Notes under the pieces: model-generated | Databases searched by the model: none | What the model was told of the DNA's origin: nothing | The model's input: the letters and a program-made list of their open reading frames with translations, nothing else | DNA from: an uncultured Lachnospiraceae bacterium | GTDB taxonomy: Bacteria > Bacillota > Clostridia > Lachnospirales > Lachnospiraceae | DNA length: 64,000 bases | Direction: 5' to 3' | Assembly: GCA_910586705.1 (NCBI GenBank) | Contig: CAJUJK010000003.1 | Span: 62,001-126,000 of the forward strand | Program-made: the position numbers and the translations under genes | Shown here: one piece after another, positions 45,985 to 54,021 of the stretch | Numbering within the stretch: the first letter of the stretch is position 1 | Layout of the letters: each line of letters begins with the position of its first letter

Positions 45985-46442
45985 TCATATCAATTATTAC
46001 AAAAATCGAAATCATCTCTGTGCTAGGGAAATATGCCCGGGGAAACAACGGTGGTTTTCAAAAATGTACCAGATGTATTTCCGAAACAGGAGAAACCTGT
46101 CAGCATCAATGGTATACGAAACCAAAAAAACGTTGGAACAGGCGGGAGATCAGCGGCTGGCAAAAACTGATACAAGAAACGATTTTGGGAACCTCTCCTT
46201 TGATTACAGTCCATGTATTACCATTTAATGATAATACAATCCAGACAGCAGAGCAGCTGATCTCCCATGCACTTGTACATAGTTTTGCTTCCATGGACGC
46301 CTTGATTGCGGCTACCGCACAGGAGGCAATAAAAGTCGGACACGATATGACTGTTGTGACATCAGATAAAGGATTGAAGGCATGTCTATTAAAGGCAGAC
46401 ATAGACTGCTGGGATGCTTTCAAAACAGGAACAAGGATCTAG
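45985..46442 (+). pseudogene. PIN-domain protein remnant lacking its first strand
   Basis: From about 45985 one frame reads NLFISIITKIEIISVLGKY, the second PIN strand and acidic residue. It ends with SMDALIAATAQEAI and MTVVTSDKGLKACL, the later PIN Asp residues. About 150 residues are readable. The usual N-terminal strand with DTN is missing: upstream, this frame meets a TGA near 45920 and no ATG precedes it (only GTG 46020). A second frame, 45869-46228, overlaps it and probably is not translated. The locus looks truncated or frameshifted. An intact copy would encode a small RNase. Confidence 0.6.
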
Positions 46443-46561
46443 TTCAGACAGATTCTTTTGTCCTCACACGAGTATCAAAGCCGGTCAGCCAGCTAAATTT
46501 TCTCATAATGCGCAATGAGCTTTCCGCTGTCATTTCATATGCGCAAAGCCCATTGACTCTA

Positions 46562-47218
46562 TCAGTATTCCTTTCTCCGGAACACCCCCGCCGCGACCGG
46601 GCAGGACAATGCAAACGCTGCCGCGCCGCACGCTATGATAAAAATACCGCTCAGAATGATCTGACGGGGCGTCATTTCTCCCGGATACAACTTATTAATC
46701 AAAGCAGTCAATCCCATAAGCATACCTGTTCCGCCGAGCAGGCTTACCACCAGAATCACTTCGCTGCGCTCCTCCCCGCCGAGAAAATAAAGCGGGATAA
46801 AAAACGCGCCCATAAAAAGGCTGATCCCGATCCCCACCACAAACAGCATAAAGAGATCCGTATTCCTGTCAAAAGGAAAGCCGTGCAGCGCGACAGAGGA
46901 AGCGACTGCTGCCGCGGCAAACCCGGTTCCCACGAAAAGCCACAGAAGCTGGCTGACAAAAAAGCTCTTCACGATATCTGCTCTTTTGACCGGGGCAGTC
47001 ATCTTATATTTCGCCCATTTCGTGGCGCTTTCCTTTCTGATACTGGCTATCGAATTGAGGGAAAAGCCAATCATTACCAGAAGCGCATAGCTGATGATAA
47101 GCGTTGGAATGACGTTATCCATGGCGACTACAAAAATCCCCAGCAAAACAGCGATCCCCACAAACGCCTTCGCACCCGCAAGCGTGGCATAAAAATTATT
47201 CCGCAAAAGTCCTCTCAT
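46562..47218 (-). CDS. ABC-2 type transporter permease
   Basis: A 218-residue integral membrane protein with about six helices, of the small ABC-2 permease type (ESATKWAKYKMTAPVKRADIV is the cytoplasmic loop typical of this group). The start overlaps the ATPase stop by 4 bases (ATGA). Together they form an exporter or antibiotic-response transporter. Confidence 0.88.
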   Translation of the reverse strand: MRGLLRNNFYATLAGAKAFVGIAVLLGIFVVAMDNVIPTLIISYALLVMIGFSLNSIASIRKESATKWAKYKMTAPVKRADIVKSFFVSQLLWLFVGTGFAAAAVASSVALHGFPFDRNTDLFMLFVVGIGISLFMGAFFIPLYFLGGEERSEVILVVSLLGGTGMLMGLTALINKLYPGEMTPRQIILSGIFIIACGAAAFALSCPVAAGVFRRKEY

Positions 47219-48081
47219 ATTCTCTCTCCCTTCACTAACAGCAGCATGATCTCGTCCACCGAAGCGTGGTCCGCCACCACTTCCTTATATTTCTGTCTCG
47301 CCTTTCCGCCGTCCGCCACCAGCACATCAATCTGCGTATCCCGCTTCCTGTAAGCCAGAATGTCCTCTTTGTCAAGCGTCAGAAACTGGCTCTCCTTACA
47401 GCGCAGCACCGCATACTGATAAATCAGCTCATCCTTCGCCGCCGTCAGAATCAATCTGCCGCCGTGGATGAACGCGATATAATCCGCCACCTTTTCCAGA
47501 TCGCTTGTGATATGAGACGATAAAAGGATGGCGTGGTTTTCCTCCTGCACAAATTCCAGAAAAACGTCCAGCATGTCATCCCGCATCACCGGGTCCAGAC
47601 CGCTTGTCGCCTCATCCAGAATCAGAAGCTCCGGGTGGTGCGAAAGCGCAGCGGCGATTGCCAGCTTCATGGTCATCCCCTTGGAATAGTGTCTAATTTT
47701 CTGTTTTGACGGCAACTGGAATTTCTCTAGATAGTTTCGGAACAGCGCCTCATCCCAGTTCTGATAAAGTCCTGCCATCACCTTCGACAACTGCTTCGCC
47801 GTCCAGAAGCCCGGGAAATTATCCCCGTCGTAGACCACGCCGATTTTCTCCCGGATATCGGTATCCCCGTCGCCCATTTCCTTGCCGAACAGCTTAACCG
47901 TGCCGCCGTCCTTTGCCGCCGTATTTAAAATACAGTTGATGGTCGTCGTCTTGCCGGCGCCGTTTTCCCCCACAAACCCGAGAATCGACCCGTAAGGCAG
48001 GGAAAAAGTGATCTCATCCAGCGTAAAGTCTGATTTCGGGTACGACTTGGTAACCTTCTGCAATTCTAATATATTCTCCAT
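47215..48081 (-). CDS. ABC transporter ATP-binding protein
   Basis: A 288-residue ATPase. Walker A is GENGAGKTTTINC, the signature is HYSKGMTMKLAIAAAL (a divergent LSGGQ), and Walker B with the catalytic Glu is LLILDEATSGLDP. The switch His is LLSSHITSD. It matches the YhcH/YtrB-type ATPases that accompany GntR/YtrA regulators. It lies 75 bases downstream of the GntR gene and is probably co-transcribed with it. Confidence 0.93.
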   Translation of the reverse strand: MENILELQKVTKSYPKSDFTLDEITFSLPYGSILGFVGENGAGKTTTINCILNTAAKDGGTVKLFGKEMGDGDTDIREKIGVVYDGDNFPGFWTAKQLSKVMAGLYQNWDEALFRNYLEKFQLPSKQKIRHYSKGMTMKLAIAAALSHHPELLILDEATSGLDPVMRDDMLDVFLEFVQEENHAILLSSHITSDLEKVADYIAFIHGGRLILTAAKDELIYQYAVLRCKESQFLTLDKEDILAYRKRDTQIDVLVADGGKARQKYKEVVADHASVDEIMLLLVKGERI

Positions 48082-48156
48082 ATGTGTCTTCCTTTCTCCG
48101 CGATCTCCGGCACGTCCTAAATAAACGCCTCTGTCGCTGTACTATATATGTTCCCC

Positions 48157-48534
48157 TCACTCTATATCCTCATAAAACAATGCCAGTATTTTTGTCAGCC
48201 TCTCTAACGGAATGTTGTTCGTCCTGCCGATCTCCGCCGCCGCCTGCAGATGCTCTTCCGCAATCCGCTGCTGTTCCTCCTGATATAATTCCCTGTTCTG
48301 CGCTGCCACAAAGCTGCCCCTGCCCACCGCGGTGTCGATAAAACCGTCCCGCTGCAGATCCTCGTAAGCCTTCTGCACCGTGATAACGCTGACATGAATG
48401 GACTTCGCCAGAGCGCGCATGGAAGGAATGGATTCCCCCGGCTGCAGTTCCCCGCTCATGATCATCGCCTTAATCTGCGACGTGATCTGCTCATAAATCG
48501 GTTTATTGGCATTGTTGCTGATAATGATCTCCAC
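48157..48534 (-). CDS. GntR-family regulator, YtrA subfamily
   Basis: A 125-residue regulator with a single winged helix (PIYEQITSQIKAMIMSGEL, SMRALAKSIHVSVITVQKAY) and a short helical tail, as in YtrA repressors. The start is GTG at 48534, after GAGGAG. It precedes the ABC pair. Such regulators usually respond to cell-wall-active compounds and repress their own transporter operon. Confidence 0.9.
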   Translation of the reverse strand: MEIIISNNANKPIYEQITSQIKAMIMSGELQPGESIPSMRALAKSIHVSVITVQKAYEDLQRDGFIDTAVGRGSFVAAQNRELYQEEQQRIAEEHLQAAAEIGRTNNIPLERLTKILALFYEDIE

Positions 48535-48554
48535 ACTTTTACTCCTCGCGAATT

Positions 48555-48610
48555 GTACTTAGTGTACTTATTGAACAAGTACATTATAACACACATCCCT
48601 TTCCTGTCAA
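48555..48610 (-). promoter_or_regulatory. GntR/ABC operon promoter and YtrA-type operator
   Basis: TTGACA (48610-48605) and TATAAT (48588-48583) have a 16-base spacer on the minus strand. Just downstream is GTACTT-7 bases-AAGTAC (48564-48582), overlapped by GTAC-5-GTAC (48555-48567). Such GTAC repeats are the usual YtrA target, so autorepression is likely. Confidence 0.75.
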
Positions 48611-48726
48611 CCCCCGAATATAAAAACCGCCTCTCCACTTTCTTCCATAAAGACATGTTTCCATCCGCTGTTTTTGATTGGGAAATCCGCCCTGATATTG
48701 CGTTCCCTCCACACTGGTGCTATACT

Positions 48727-48773
48727 AAATCGAGCACAAGGCGCTCGGTTCAGAGAATGCTCCGCATTCTCCC
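48727..48773. repeat. Palindromic element, upstream copy at azlC
   Basis: Two adjoining hairpins: CGAGC..GCTCG and AGAATGCTCCGCATTCT. About 40 of 47 bases are shared with the copy at 49535-49582. It lies about 60 bases before the azlC start. Confidence 0.8.
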
Positions 48774-48832
48774 AATAAATTTTGACCATCTCATCTGTTA
48801 TAAAAGGAAAAATAAAGGAGCTTTTACTCACC

Positions 48833-49585
48833 ATGACTACAGAAAACAAAATCTGCTTCCGGCACGGGATGCGGGACGGCAGCCCCATCGCACTGGGGTA
48901 TTTTGCGGTGGCGTTCACGCTCGGCATCGCCGCCAGAAACGCAGGGTTGTCCTCCATACAGGCGCTCATCGCAAGCGCACTGAACAACGCTTCCGCCGGA
49001 GAGTATGCCGGGTTTGCCCTGATCGCCGCAGGCAGCACTTATGTGGAAATGGCTGTTATGACTTTAGTGGTCAATGCCAGATACCTGCTCATGTCCTGCG
49101 CCCTCAGCCAGAAGCTGAAACCGGACACATCTCTGCGCCATCGGATGCTGATCGCCTACGACGTGACCGACGAAATCTTCGGCATCTGTGTGGCACAGCC
49201 GGGTTATCTGAATCCATGGTACGCCTACGGCGCCATCGTGGTGGCAATTCCCGGATGGGCTCTCGGTACTTTTTTCGGTGTGATGATGGGAAATGTGCTG
49301 CCGACCAGAGTGGTCAGTGCATTGAGTGTAGGACTCTACGGTATGTTTCTGGCGATCATCATTCCGCCTGCCAGAAAAAACCGGGTGATCGCAGGGGTGG
49401 TGGCTGTCGGCTTTGCGGCGAGTTTTCTCGTAAACCGCCTGCCTCTGTTTGACGGGGTGTCCACCGGGATAAAGACCATCGCCCTCACGGTTGCGCTGGC
49501 GCTTGCCGCGGCGGTCCTGTTTCCGACTGATACAAAATCGAGCGTCGGTGCGCTCGATTCAGAGAATGCTTCGCATTCTCCCTGA
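48833..49585 (+). CDS. azlC: AzlC-family branched-chain amino acid exporter
   Basis: AzlC is the large subunit of a branched-chain amino acid exporter. GMRDGSPIALGYFAVAFTLG is the family start, followed by about six helices. I chose ATG 48833 (250 residues) with AAAGGAG upstream; the frame to 48782 lacks a site. The last 15 residues (SSVGALDSENASHSP) are encoded by the palindromic element at 49535-49582, so the natural C-terminus may have been replaced. azlD follows after 57 bases. Confidence 0.92.
   Translation: MTTENKICFRHGMRDGSPIALGYFAVAFTLGIAARNAGLSSIQALIASALNNASAGEYAGFALIAAGSTYVEMAVMTLVVNARYLLMSCALSQKLKPDTSLRHRMLIAYDVTDEIFGICVAQPGYLNPWYAYGAIVVAIPGWALGTFFGVMMGNVLPTRVVSALSVGLYGMFLAIIIPPARKNRVIAGVVAVGFAASFLVNRLPLFDGVSTGIKTIALTVALALAAAVLFPTDTKSSVGALDSENASHSP
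49535..49582. repeat. Palindromic element, downstream copy inside azlC
   Basis: Same structure as 48727-48773: CGAGCG...CGCTCG followed by AGAATGCTTCGCATTCT. It overlaps the 3' end of azlC and is read as its last residues. Confidence 0.8.
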
Positions 49586-49642
49586 ATGATTTACACTGTC
49601 ACAATTTACTATAAAACAAAAGAAAGATGAGGTGCATTAGAA

Positions 49643-49954
49643 ATGGAACATAATATATGGATTTATCTTCTGGTGATGGCGGCAGTCTCCTACCTGATAC
49701 GCATGGCGCCTCTGGTGCTGATCCGCAAGGAAATCACCAACAAATATCTGCGTTCGTTCCTCTTCTATGTGCCTTACGCGACACTGGCAGTTATGACATT
49801 TCCTGCCATCATGGAAGCTACGCAGGTACCTGCAGCCGGGCTCTGTGCCCTGATCGCAGGCATCATCCTCGCATGGAAGGGCTGCAGCCTCTTTCAGGTC
49901 GCCGTGCTCTGCTGCGCCGTGGCGTTTCTGGTGGAGCTGCTGCCCATCTTCTAA
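49643..49954 (+). CDS. azlD: AzlD-family branched-chain amino acid transport subunit
   Basis: A 103-residue membrane protein with three to four helices (IYLLVMAAVSYLIRMAPLVL at the start, typical of AzlD). It partners AzlC in export. The ATG at 49643 is preceded by AAAGATGAGGTGC. Confidence 0.92.
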   Translation: MEHNIWIYLLVMAAVSYLIRMAPLVLIRKEITNKYLRSFLFYVPYATLAVMTFPAIMEATQVPAAGLCALIAGIILAWKGCSLFQVAVLCCAVAFLVELLPIF

Positions 49955-50021
49955 ACTGAAAAGTGAAACGCCGGCGCGCACGATTCAGAATATGACTATA
50001 TCAATCTGCCCGCATGGGCGT

Positions 50022-50282
50022 TTAGAAAAGATTCACCTTCCCCACCACGCCGTCATTGATGACATAGTAAGCCGTGAAATCCTCGGGCTTCACATAGATC
50101 TGCATGTTTTCAATAGAGTCCTCTTTAAAGCCCTTCGCTATGTAATGTGCCTTGACCCGTTCAGTCACATCATCCATGTTCACCTCATAATGGCGATACT
50201 GTAAAATGACTTCCGTGTCAATCTCCTTATGAACCTCTGCAACCTCTGCATTTGTCTGTGTAGCTGCTTTTGTATTTTCCAT
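50022..50282 (-). CDS. DUF6465-like small protein
   Basis: An 86-residue soluble protein. A polar N-terminus leads to DTEVILQYRHYEVNMDDVTE, KEDSIENMQIYVKPEDFTAYYV and a final VGKVNLF. It resembles uncharacterised DUF6465 proteins of Clostridia. I start at ATG 50282, after GGGGAG; the extension to 50330 lacks family residues. Function unknown. Confidence 0.65.
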   Translation of the reverse strand: MENTKAATQTNAEVAEVHKEIDTEVILQYRHYEVNMDDVTERVKAHYIAKGFKEDSIENMQIYVKPEDFTAYYVINDGVVGKVNLF

Positions 50283-50446
50283 TGTGCTCCCCTTTCTTAT
50301 TGATACTCCCGCCTGCTTGTTCCACTCCATTCACATCAGTATACCACAATCAGAATAATCTCTCAATCAAAAACTTTTCCCCGCAATTGTTACTGCGCGG
50401 ATTTTATGCTATACTCTCTTAGAAAATAGTCTTAGGAGAAAAACAT

Positions 50447-50929
50447 ATGAAAAATAAGGAAGAAAAAACCAACGCCATCCGGCTTCTGGAACAGAAAAAG
50501 CTGCAGTTTGCAGTGCACGATTACTCGCAGTCTGACGCCCTGAGCGGCATGGAAGTGGCGGACTATTTGCAGGAGAATCCCGACCGTGTCTTTAAAACGC
50601 TCGTCACTGTCGGCAAATCCGCCGGACACTATGTATTTCTCGTGCCGGTAAGCCGGGAACTGGATCTGAAAAAAGCGGCGAAAGCGGTGAACGAAAAGAG
50701 CATCGACATGATAAAAGCGAAGGAACTGCTGCCTCTCACTGGCTACATCCACGGCGGCTGCTCGCCTGTCGGCATGAAGAAATTTTTCCCCACCGTCATC
50801 GACGCCAGCGCGGAAAATTTTGACAAAATCTTTTTCAGCGGCGGGAAAATCGGACTGCAGATTGAAATGAGTCTATCGGAACTGCCAAAAATTATAACCT
50901 TCAAACTGGCGGACATTTCCGTCCAGTAG
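50447..50929 (+). CDS. ybaK: Cys-tRNA(Pro)/Cys-tRNA(Cys) deacylase, YbaK/EbsC type
   Basis: A 160-residue cytoplasmic editing enzyme that hydrolyses mischarged Cys-tRNA(Pro). Visible are the N-terminal RLLEQKKLQFAVHDYSQSD, RVFKTLVTVGKS with the conserved Lys, and GYIHGGCSPVGMKK, a hallmark of YbaK. The ATG at 50447 follows TTAGGAGAAAA. It is transcribed alone. Confidence 0.92.
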   Translation: MKNKEEKTNAIRLLEQKKLQFAVHDYSQSDALSGMEVADYLQENPDRVFKTLVTVGKSAGHYVFLVPVSRELDLKKAAKAVNEKSIDMIKAKELLPLTGYIHGGCSPVGMKKFFPTVIDASAENFDKIFFSGGKIGLQIEMSLSELPKIITFKLADISVQ

Positions 50930-50999
50930 GCTGCCGCCCTTAAATATACCTCTGTCCTGACACGCCAGCCTCCATGACTTACAGCGCGCGGAGAATACC

Positions 51000-52454
51000 T
51001 TATCTCCCGCTCCATGTACTTCTCGAAAACAGAATCAGTATCGGGAAAATCTCCAGACGCCCCGCCAGCATGTCCACGATGAGGAGCGACTTGGACAAAA
51101 GCCCGTAATCTCCGAAGTTGCACGTCGGTCCCACGCTCTCAAGCCCCGGTCCGATATTGTTAAAACATGCCAGCACCGCCGAAAAATTCGTCATCGGCGA
51201 AAACCCGTCTATGGAAATCACGATAAAACTGAACACGATGATAAAAGCGTAAGCCGCCAGATAGGCGTTCGTATTGTCAAGCACCTTCTCCGTCACCATC
51301 TGCCCGTTCACGCGCACCACCTGCACCTTCTGCGGATGCAGGATCTGCCGCACATTGCGCCGCAGGCTTTTGATCAGAAGGAGCGTCCTTCCGCATTTAA
51401 AGCCGCCGCCGGTACTTCCCGCACAGGCGCCCACGATCATAAGACCCAGAAGAATCGCTCTGGAAAAGCTGGGCCATAAGTCAAAGTCTGTGGTGGCGAA
51501 GCCGGTGGTCGTCATAATACTTGCTACCTGAAACGCCGCATGGCGCAGCGTCTCTTCAAACGTCCCATATAGTCCCCTCACATTCCACGCGATCAGCAGA
51601 ACGCTTGCAAGCACCGTCCCCAGATAAAAACGCAGTTCCTCGTCCTTGAACACATTCTTCACCTGACGGATCGCCAGCAAATAATAACAACTGAAATTCA
51701 CACCGAACAACAGCATAAATACGGTACACACATTCTGCAGATAGGGGCTGTACCCGGCAATGCTGTCATTTTTTATGCCAAAGCCGCCCGTTCCTGCCGT
51801 CCCGAACGCCGTACAGAGCGAATCAAACAGCGGCATACCGCCGATCAGCAGAAAAACCACATTCAGTATGGTCAGAAAAACATAGATGAAATACAGAATC
51901 TTTGCGGAGTCCTTCATCTTTGGCACCAGTTTCTCCACCTTGGGACCGGGGCTTTCCGCCCGCAGAAGATGCATCGTGTAGCCGTCGCTCTTCTCCCGTC
52001 CCCTGCCAATCGCCAGCACAAACACAAGCACGCCCATGCCGCCCAGCCAGTGGGTAAAGCTGCGCCAATAGAGATTTCCCATGGACAGCGGCTCCACCTC
52101 CGGCAGGATGGAAGCGCCTGTCGTGGTAAAGCCGGAGACCGTCTCAAAAAGCGCATCCACAAAACTCGGAATCTCTCCCGAAAAATAGAAGGGCAGACAG
52201 CCAAGCAGACTCATCACAACCCAGCTCGCGCCGACGCATACCAGTCCCTCCCTCGCATAGAAACCTTTTTTCGCTTTTCTGCAGACCAGATACAGCAGCG
52301 ACGCCGTCACCACTGTAATGACCATTCCGGTCAAAAAGCCGGTCACCGCCGCCGACTCCTCGTGAAAAATGCTGATCAGCAGCGCCGGAATCATAAAGAT
52401 CGCCTCCACCATGAGAATCCGGCTGATAAATTTTCCCATCATTCGATAATTCAT
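51000..52454 (-). CDS. trkH: Potassium uptake protein TrkH/KtrB
   Basis: A 484-residue K+ channel subunit with four M1-P-M2 repeats. P-loop filters are visible as TVSGFTTTGASIL, GTAGTGGFGIKND and GACAGSTGGGFKCGR. I chose ATG 52454 (AAGGTGTG upstream) over a GTG three codons earlier. It lies 78 bases downstream of trkA and is probably its operon partner. Confidence 0.95.
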   Translation of the reverse strand: MNYRMMGKFISRILMVEAIFMIPALLISIFHEESAAVTGFLTGMVITVVTASLLYLVCRKAKKGFYAREGLVCVGASWVVMSLLGCLPFYFSGEIPSFVDALFETVSGFTTTGASILPEVEPLSMGNLYWRSFTHWLGGMGVLVFVLAIGRGREKSDGYTMHLLRAESPGPKVEKLVPKMKDSAKILYFIYVFLTILNVVFLLIGGMPLFDSLCTAFGTAGTGGFGIKNDSIAGYSPYLQNVCTVFMLLFGVNFSCYYLLAIRQVKNVFKDEELRFYLGTVLASVLLIAWNVRGLYGTFEETLRHAAFQVASIMTTTGFATTDFDLWPSFSRAILLGLMIVGACAGSTGGGFKCGRTLLLIKSLRRNVRQILHPQKVQVVRVNGQMVTEKVLDNTNAYLAAYAFIIVFSFIVISIDGFSPMTNFSAVLACFNNIGPGLESVGPTCNFGDYGLLSKSLLIVDMLAGRLEIFPILILFSRSTWSGR

Positions 52455-52532
52455 ACGACACACCTTAATCCGATCAATGCGGAGGCGAAACAGCCTCTGC
52501 CGCTAAGCTTTAGAAAACCTTTTCGCTTTGCT

Positions 52533-53891
52533 TTACGCGAAAATATCGTTCAGCTGGTAAATGACTTCATCCCTGCCTGTCACGATAATGACAGCGTCCC
52601 CCTTCCGATAGAAAGAGTCGCCGTTCGGTATCTCAAAGCTGTTATGCCTGTTAATGCCCGCCACACGGATATTTTTCTTTAACTTTAATTTTTTCAGCGG
52701 CTCCTCACAGTGCTTCGTGCTATCGTCCACAAGGAACTCGATCGCCTCCGCCTGACCGTCCGCGATCACGTTGACTGCCTGCGCCGCCCCGTTCTGGTTG
52801 CGGATCGCCCGCACATACCGCACAATATCATTACAGCACAGCTCCTTCGGACTGATGGTGCTGCCCACAGGCAGCTTATCCAGAATCCGGTTGTTGGAAA
52901 GCCTGCCAAGTTTCGTGATGATCTGTGGCACCTCCGCGTTGCCGCCAATCAGGGAGATAAACAGGTTCATCTCGTCCACGCCGGTCAATGTGACAAGTGC
53001 GTCACATTCTCCGATTCTCTCCCGCTCCAATAGGAACTCATTGCTGGCATCGCCGTGCACGATCGTCACATCCGGCAGCTGGTTTGCCAGAGACAGGCAC
53101 CTGTCATAGTCCTGCTCAATGATCTCCACCATGATGCCGTCCTGATTGAGAAGCTTTGCCAGATAATAGCTTAATCGTCCGCCGCCGCACAAAAGCACCC
53201 TCTTTGCCTTATGCGTAATAATCCCCATATTTTTGAGGAATACGGTCAATTCTCTGGTAGATGCCGTCACAAAAATACGGTCCCCCGCCTGCAGCACAAA
53301 ATTACCGTCGGGGATGATTGCCTTGCTGTCCCGCAAAACGGCGCAGACCAGAATCTTACACTTCACCACGTTCGGCAGGTCGAAAAGTCCCACATTGCAG
53401 AGCTTGGAATCATCCCCGATCTTTAATTCCACGATTTCCACCTTGCCCTTGGCAAAAGTGTCTCTCTTTAAAAAACCGGGATACTTGATCAGCCGTTCCA
53501 TCTCGATTGCCGCCTGACTCTCCGGATTGACCACCATGGACAATCCGAACAGATGGCGCATCTGATAAATCTGATCCTTGTATTCCGGATTTCGTATTCT
53601 CGCTATTGTATGCAGATTCGGATTCATGCCGTGGGCGATCGTGCAGCAGAGCAGATTGACCTCATCCGCCCCTGTCATAACGATCAGCAGTTCCGCCTCT
53701 TCCACCCCGGCTCTGGAGAGCGTCGCCATGGAAGCGCAGTTTCCCTGCACCGCCATAATATCGTAGCGTTCCTCGCTTACCTCGAGAACCTCCGCTTTCG
53801 CGTCAATCAGGGTAATGTCGTGCCCCTCCGCAACCAACTGCCTCGTCAGCGTAGAGCCTACTTTGCCGTCCCCCGCTATTATGATCTTCAC
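52533..53891 (-). CDS. trkA: Trk system potassium regulatory protein TrkA
   Basis: A 452-residue cytoplasmic gating protein with two RCK units. The first begins MKIIIAGDGKVGSTLTRQL, a complete GxGxxG NAD-binding loop. The second begins near 230 with RVLLCGGGRLSYYLAKLL, where the motif is altered. Each is followed by a TrkA-C domain. It controls TrkH in response to nucleotides. Confidence 0.95.
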   Translation of the reverse strand: MKIIIAGDGKVGSTLTRQLVAEGHDITLIDAKAEVLEVSEERYDIMAVQGNCASMATLSRAGVEEAELLIVMTGADEVNLLCCTIAHGMNPNLHTIARIRNPEYKDQIYQMRHLFGLSMVVNPESQAAIEMERLIKYPGFLKRDTFAKGKVEIVELKIGDDSKLCNVGLFDLPNVVKCKILVCAVLRDSKAIIPDGNFVLQAGDRIFVTASTRELTVFLKNMGIITHKAKRVLLCGGGRLSYYLAKLLNQDGIMVEIIEQDYDRCLSLANQLPDVTIVHGDASNEFLLERERIGECDALVTLTGVDEMNLFISLIGGNAEVPQIITKLGRLSNNRILDKLPVGSTISPKELCCNDIVRYVRAIRNQNGAAQAVNVIADGQAEAIEFLVDDSTKHCEEPLKKLKLKKNIRVAGINRHNSFEIPNGDSFYRKGDAVIIVTGRDEVIYQLNDIFA

Positions 53892-53941
53892 TGAAAGTTC
53901 CCTCCATCATACCTGAATAATGTGTTTCCCCACATGAATAT

Positions 53942-53969
53942 AGTATACCACGCCTGCTCCAAAAGGCAA
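53942..53969 (-). promoter_or_regulatory. Promoter of trkA-trkH
   Basis: On the minus strand TTGCCT (53969-53964) and TATACT (53947-53942) have a 16-base spacer, about 50 bases before trkA. Confidence 0.55.
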
Positions 53970-53982
53970 TCTTCGGATTAAC

Positions 53983-54015
53983 AACAGAAGACACCCGCCT
54001 TTACGGATGTCTTTT
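53983..54015 (-). terminator. Terminator of the SpoIID/LysM gene
   Basis: On the minus strand AAAGACATCC and GGGTGTCTT form a stem (one G-T pair) with a loop of about 8 bases, followed by the U-rich TCTGTTGTT. It lies right after the stop at 54022. The plus strand also ends in TTTTT, so it may work in both directions. Confidence 0.6.
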
Positions 54016-54021
54016 TCCTGT

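Noticed and set aside
46382..47353. 323-codon plus-strand frame after the PIN remnant
   Set aside because: Starts within the PIN frame, then runs antisense to the ABC genes; Lys/His/Arg-rich without motifs.
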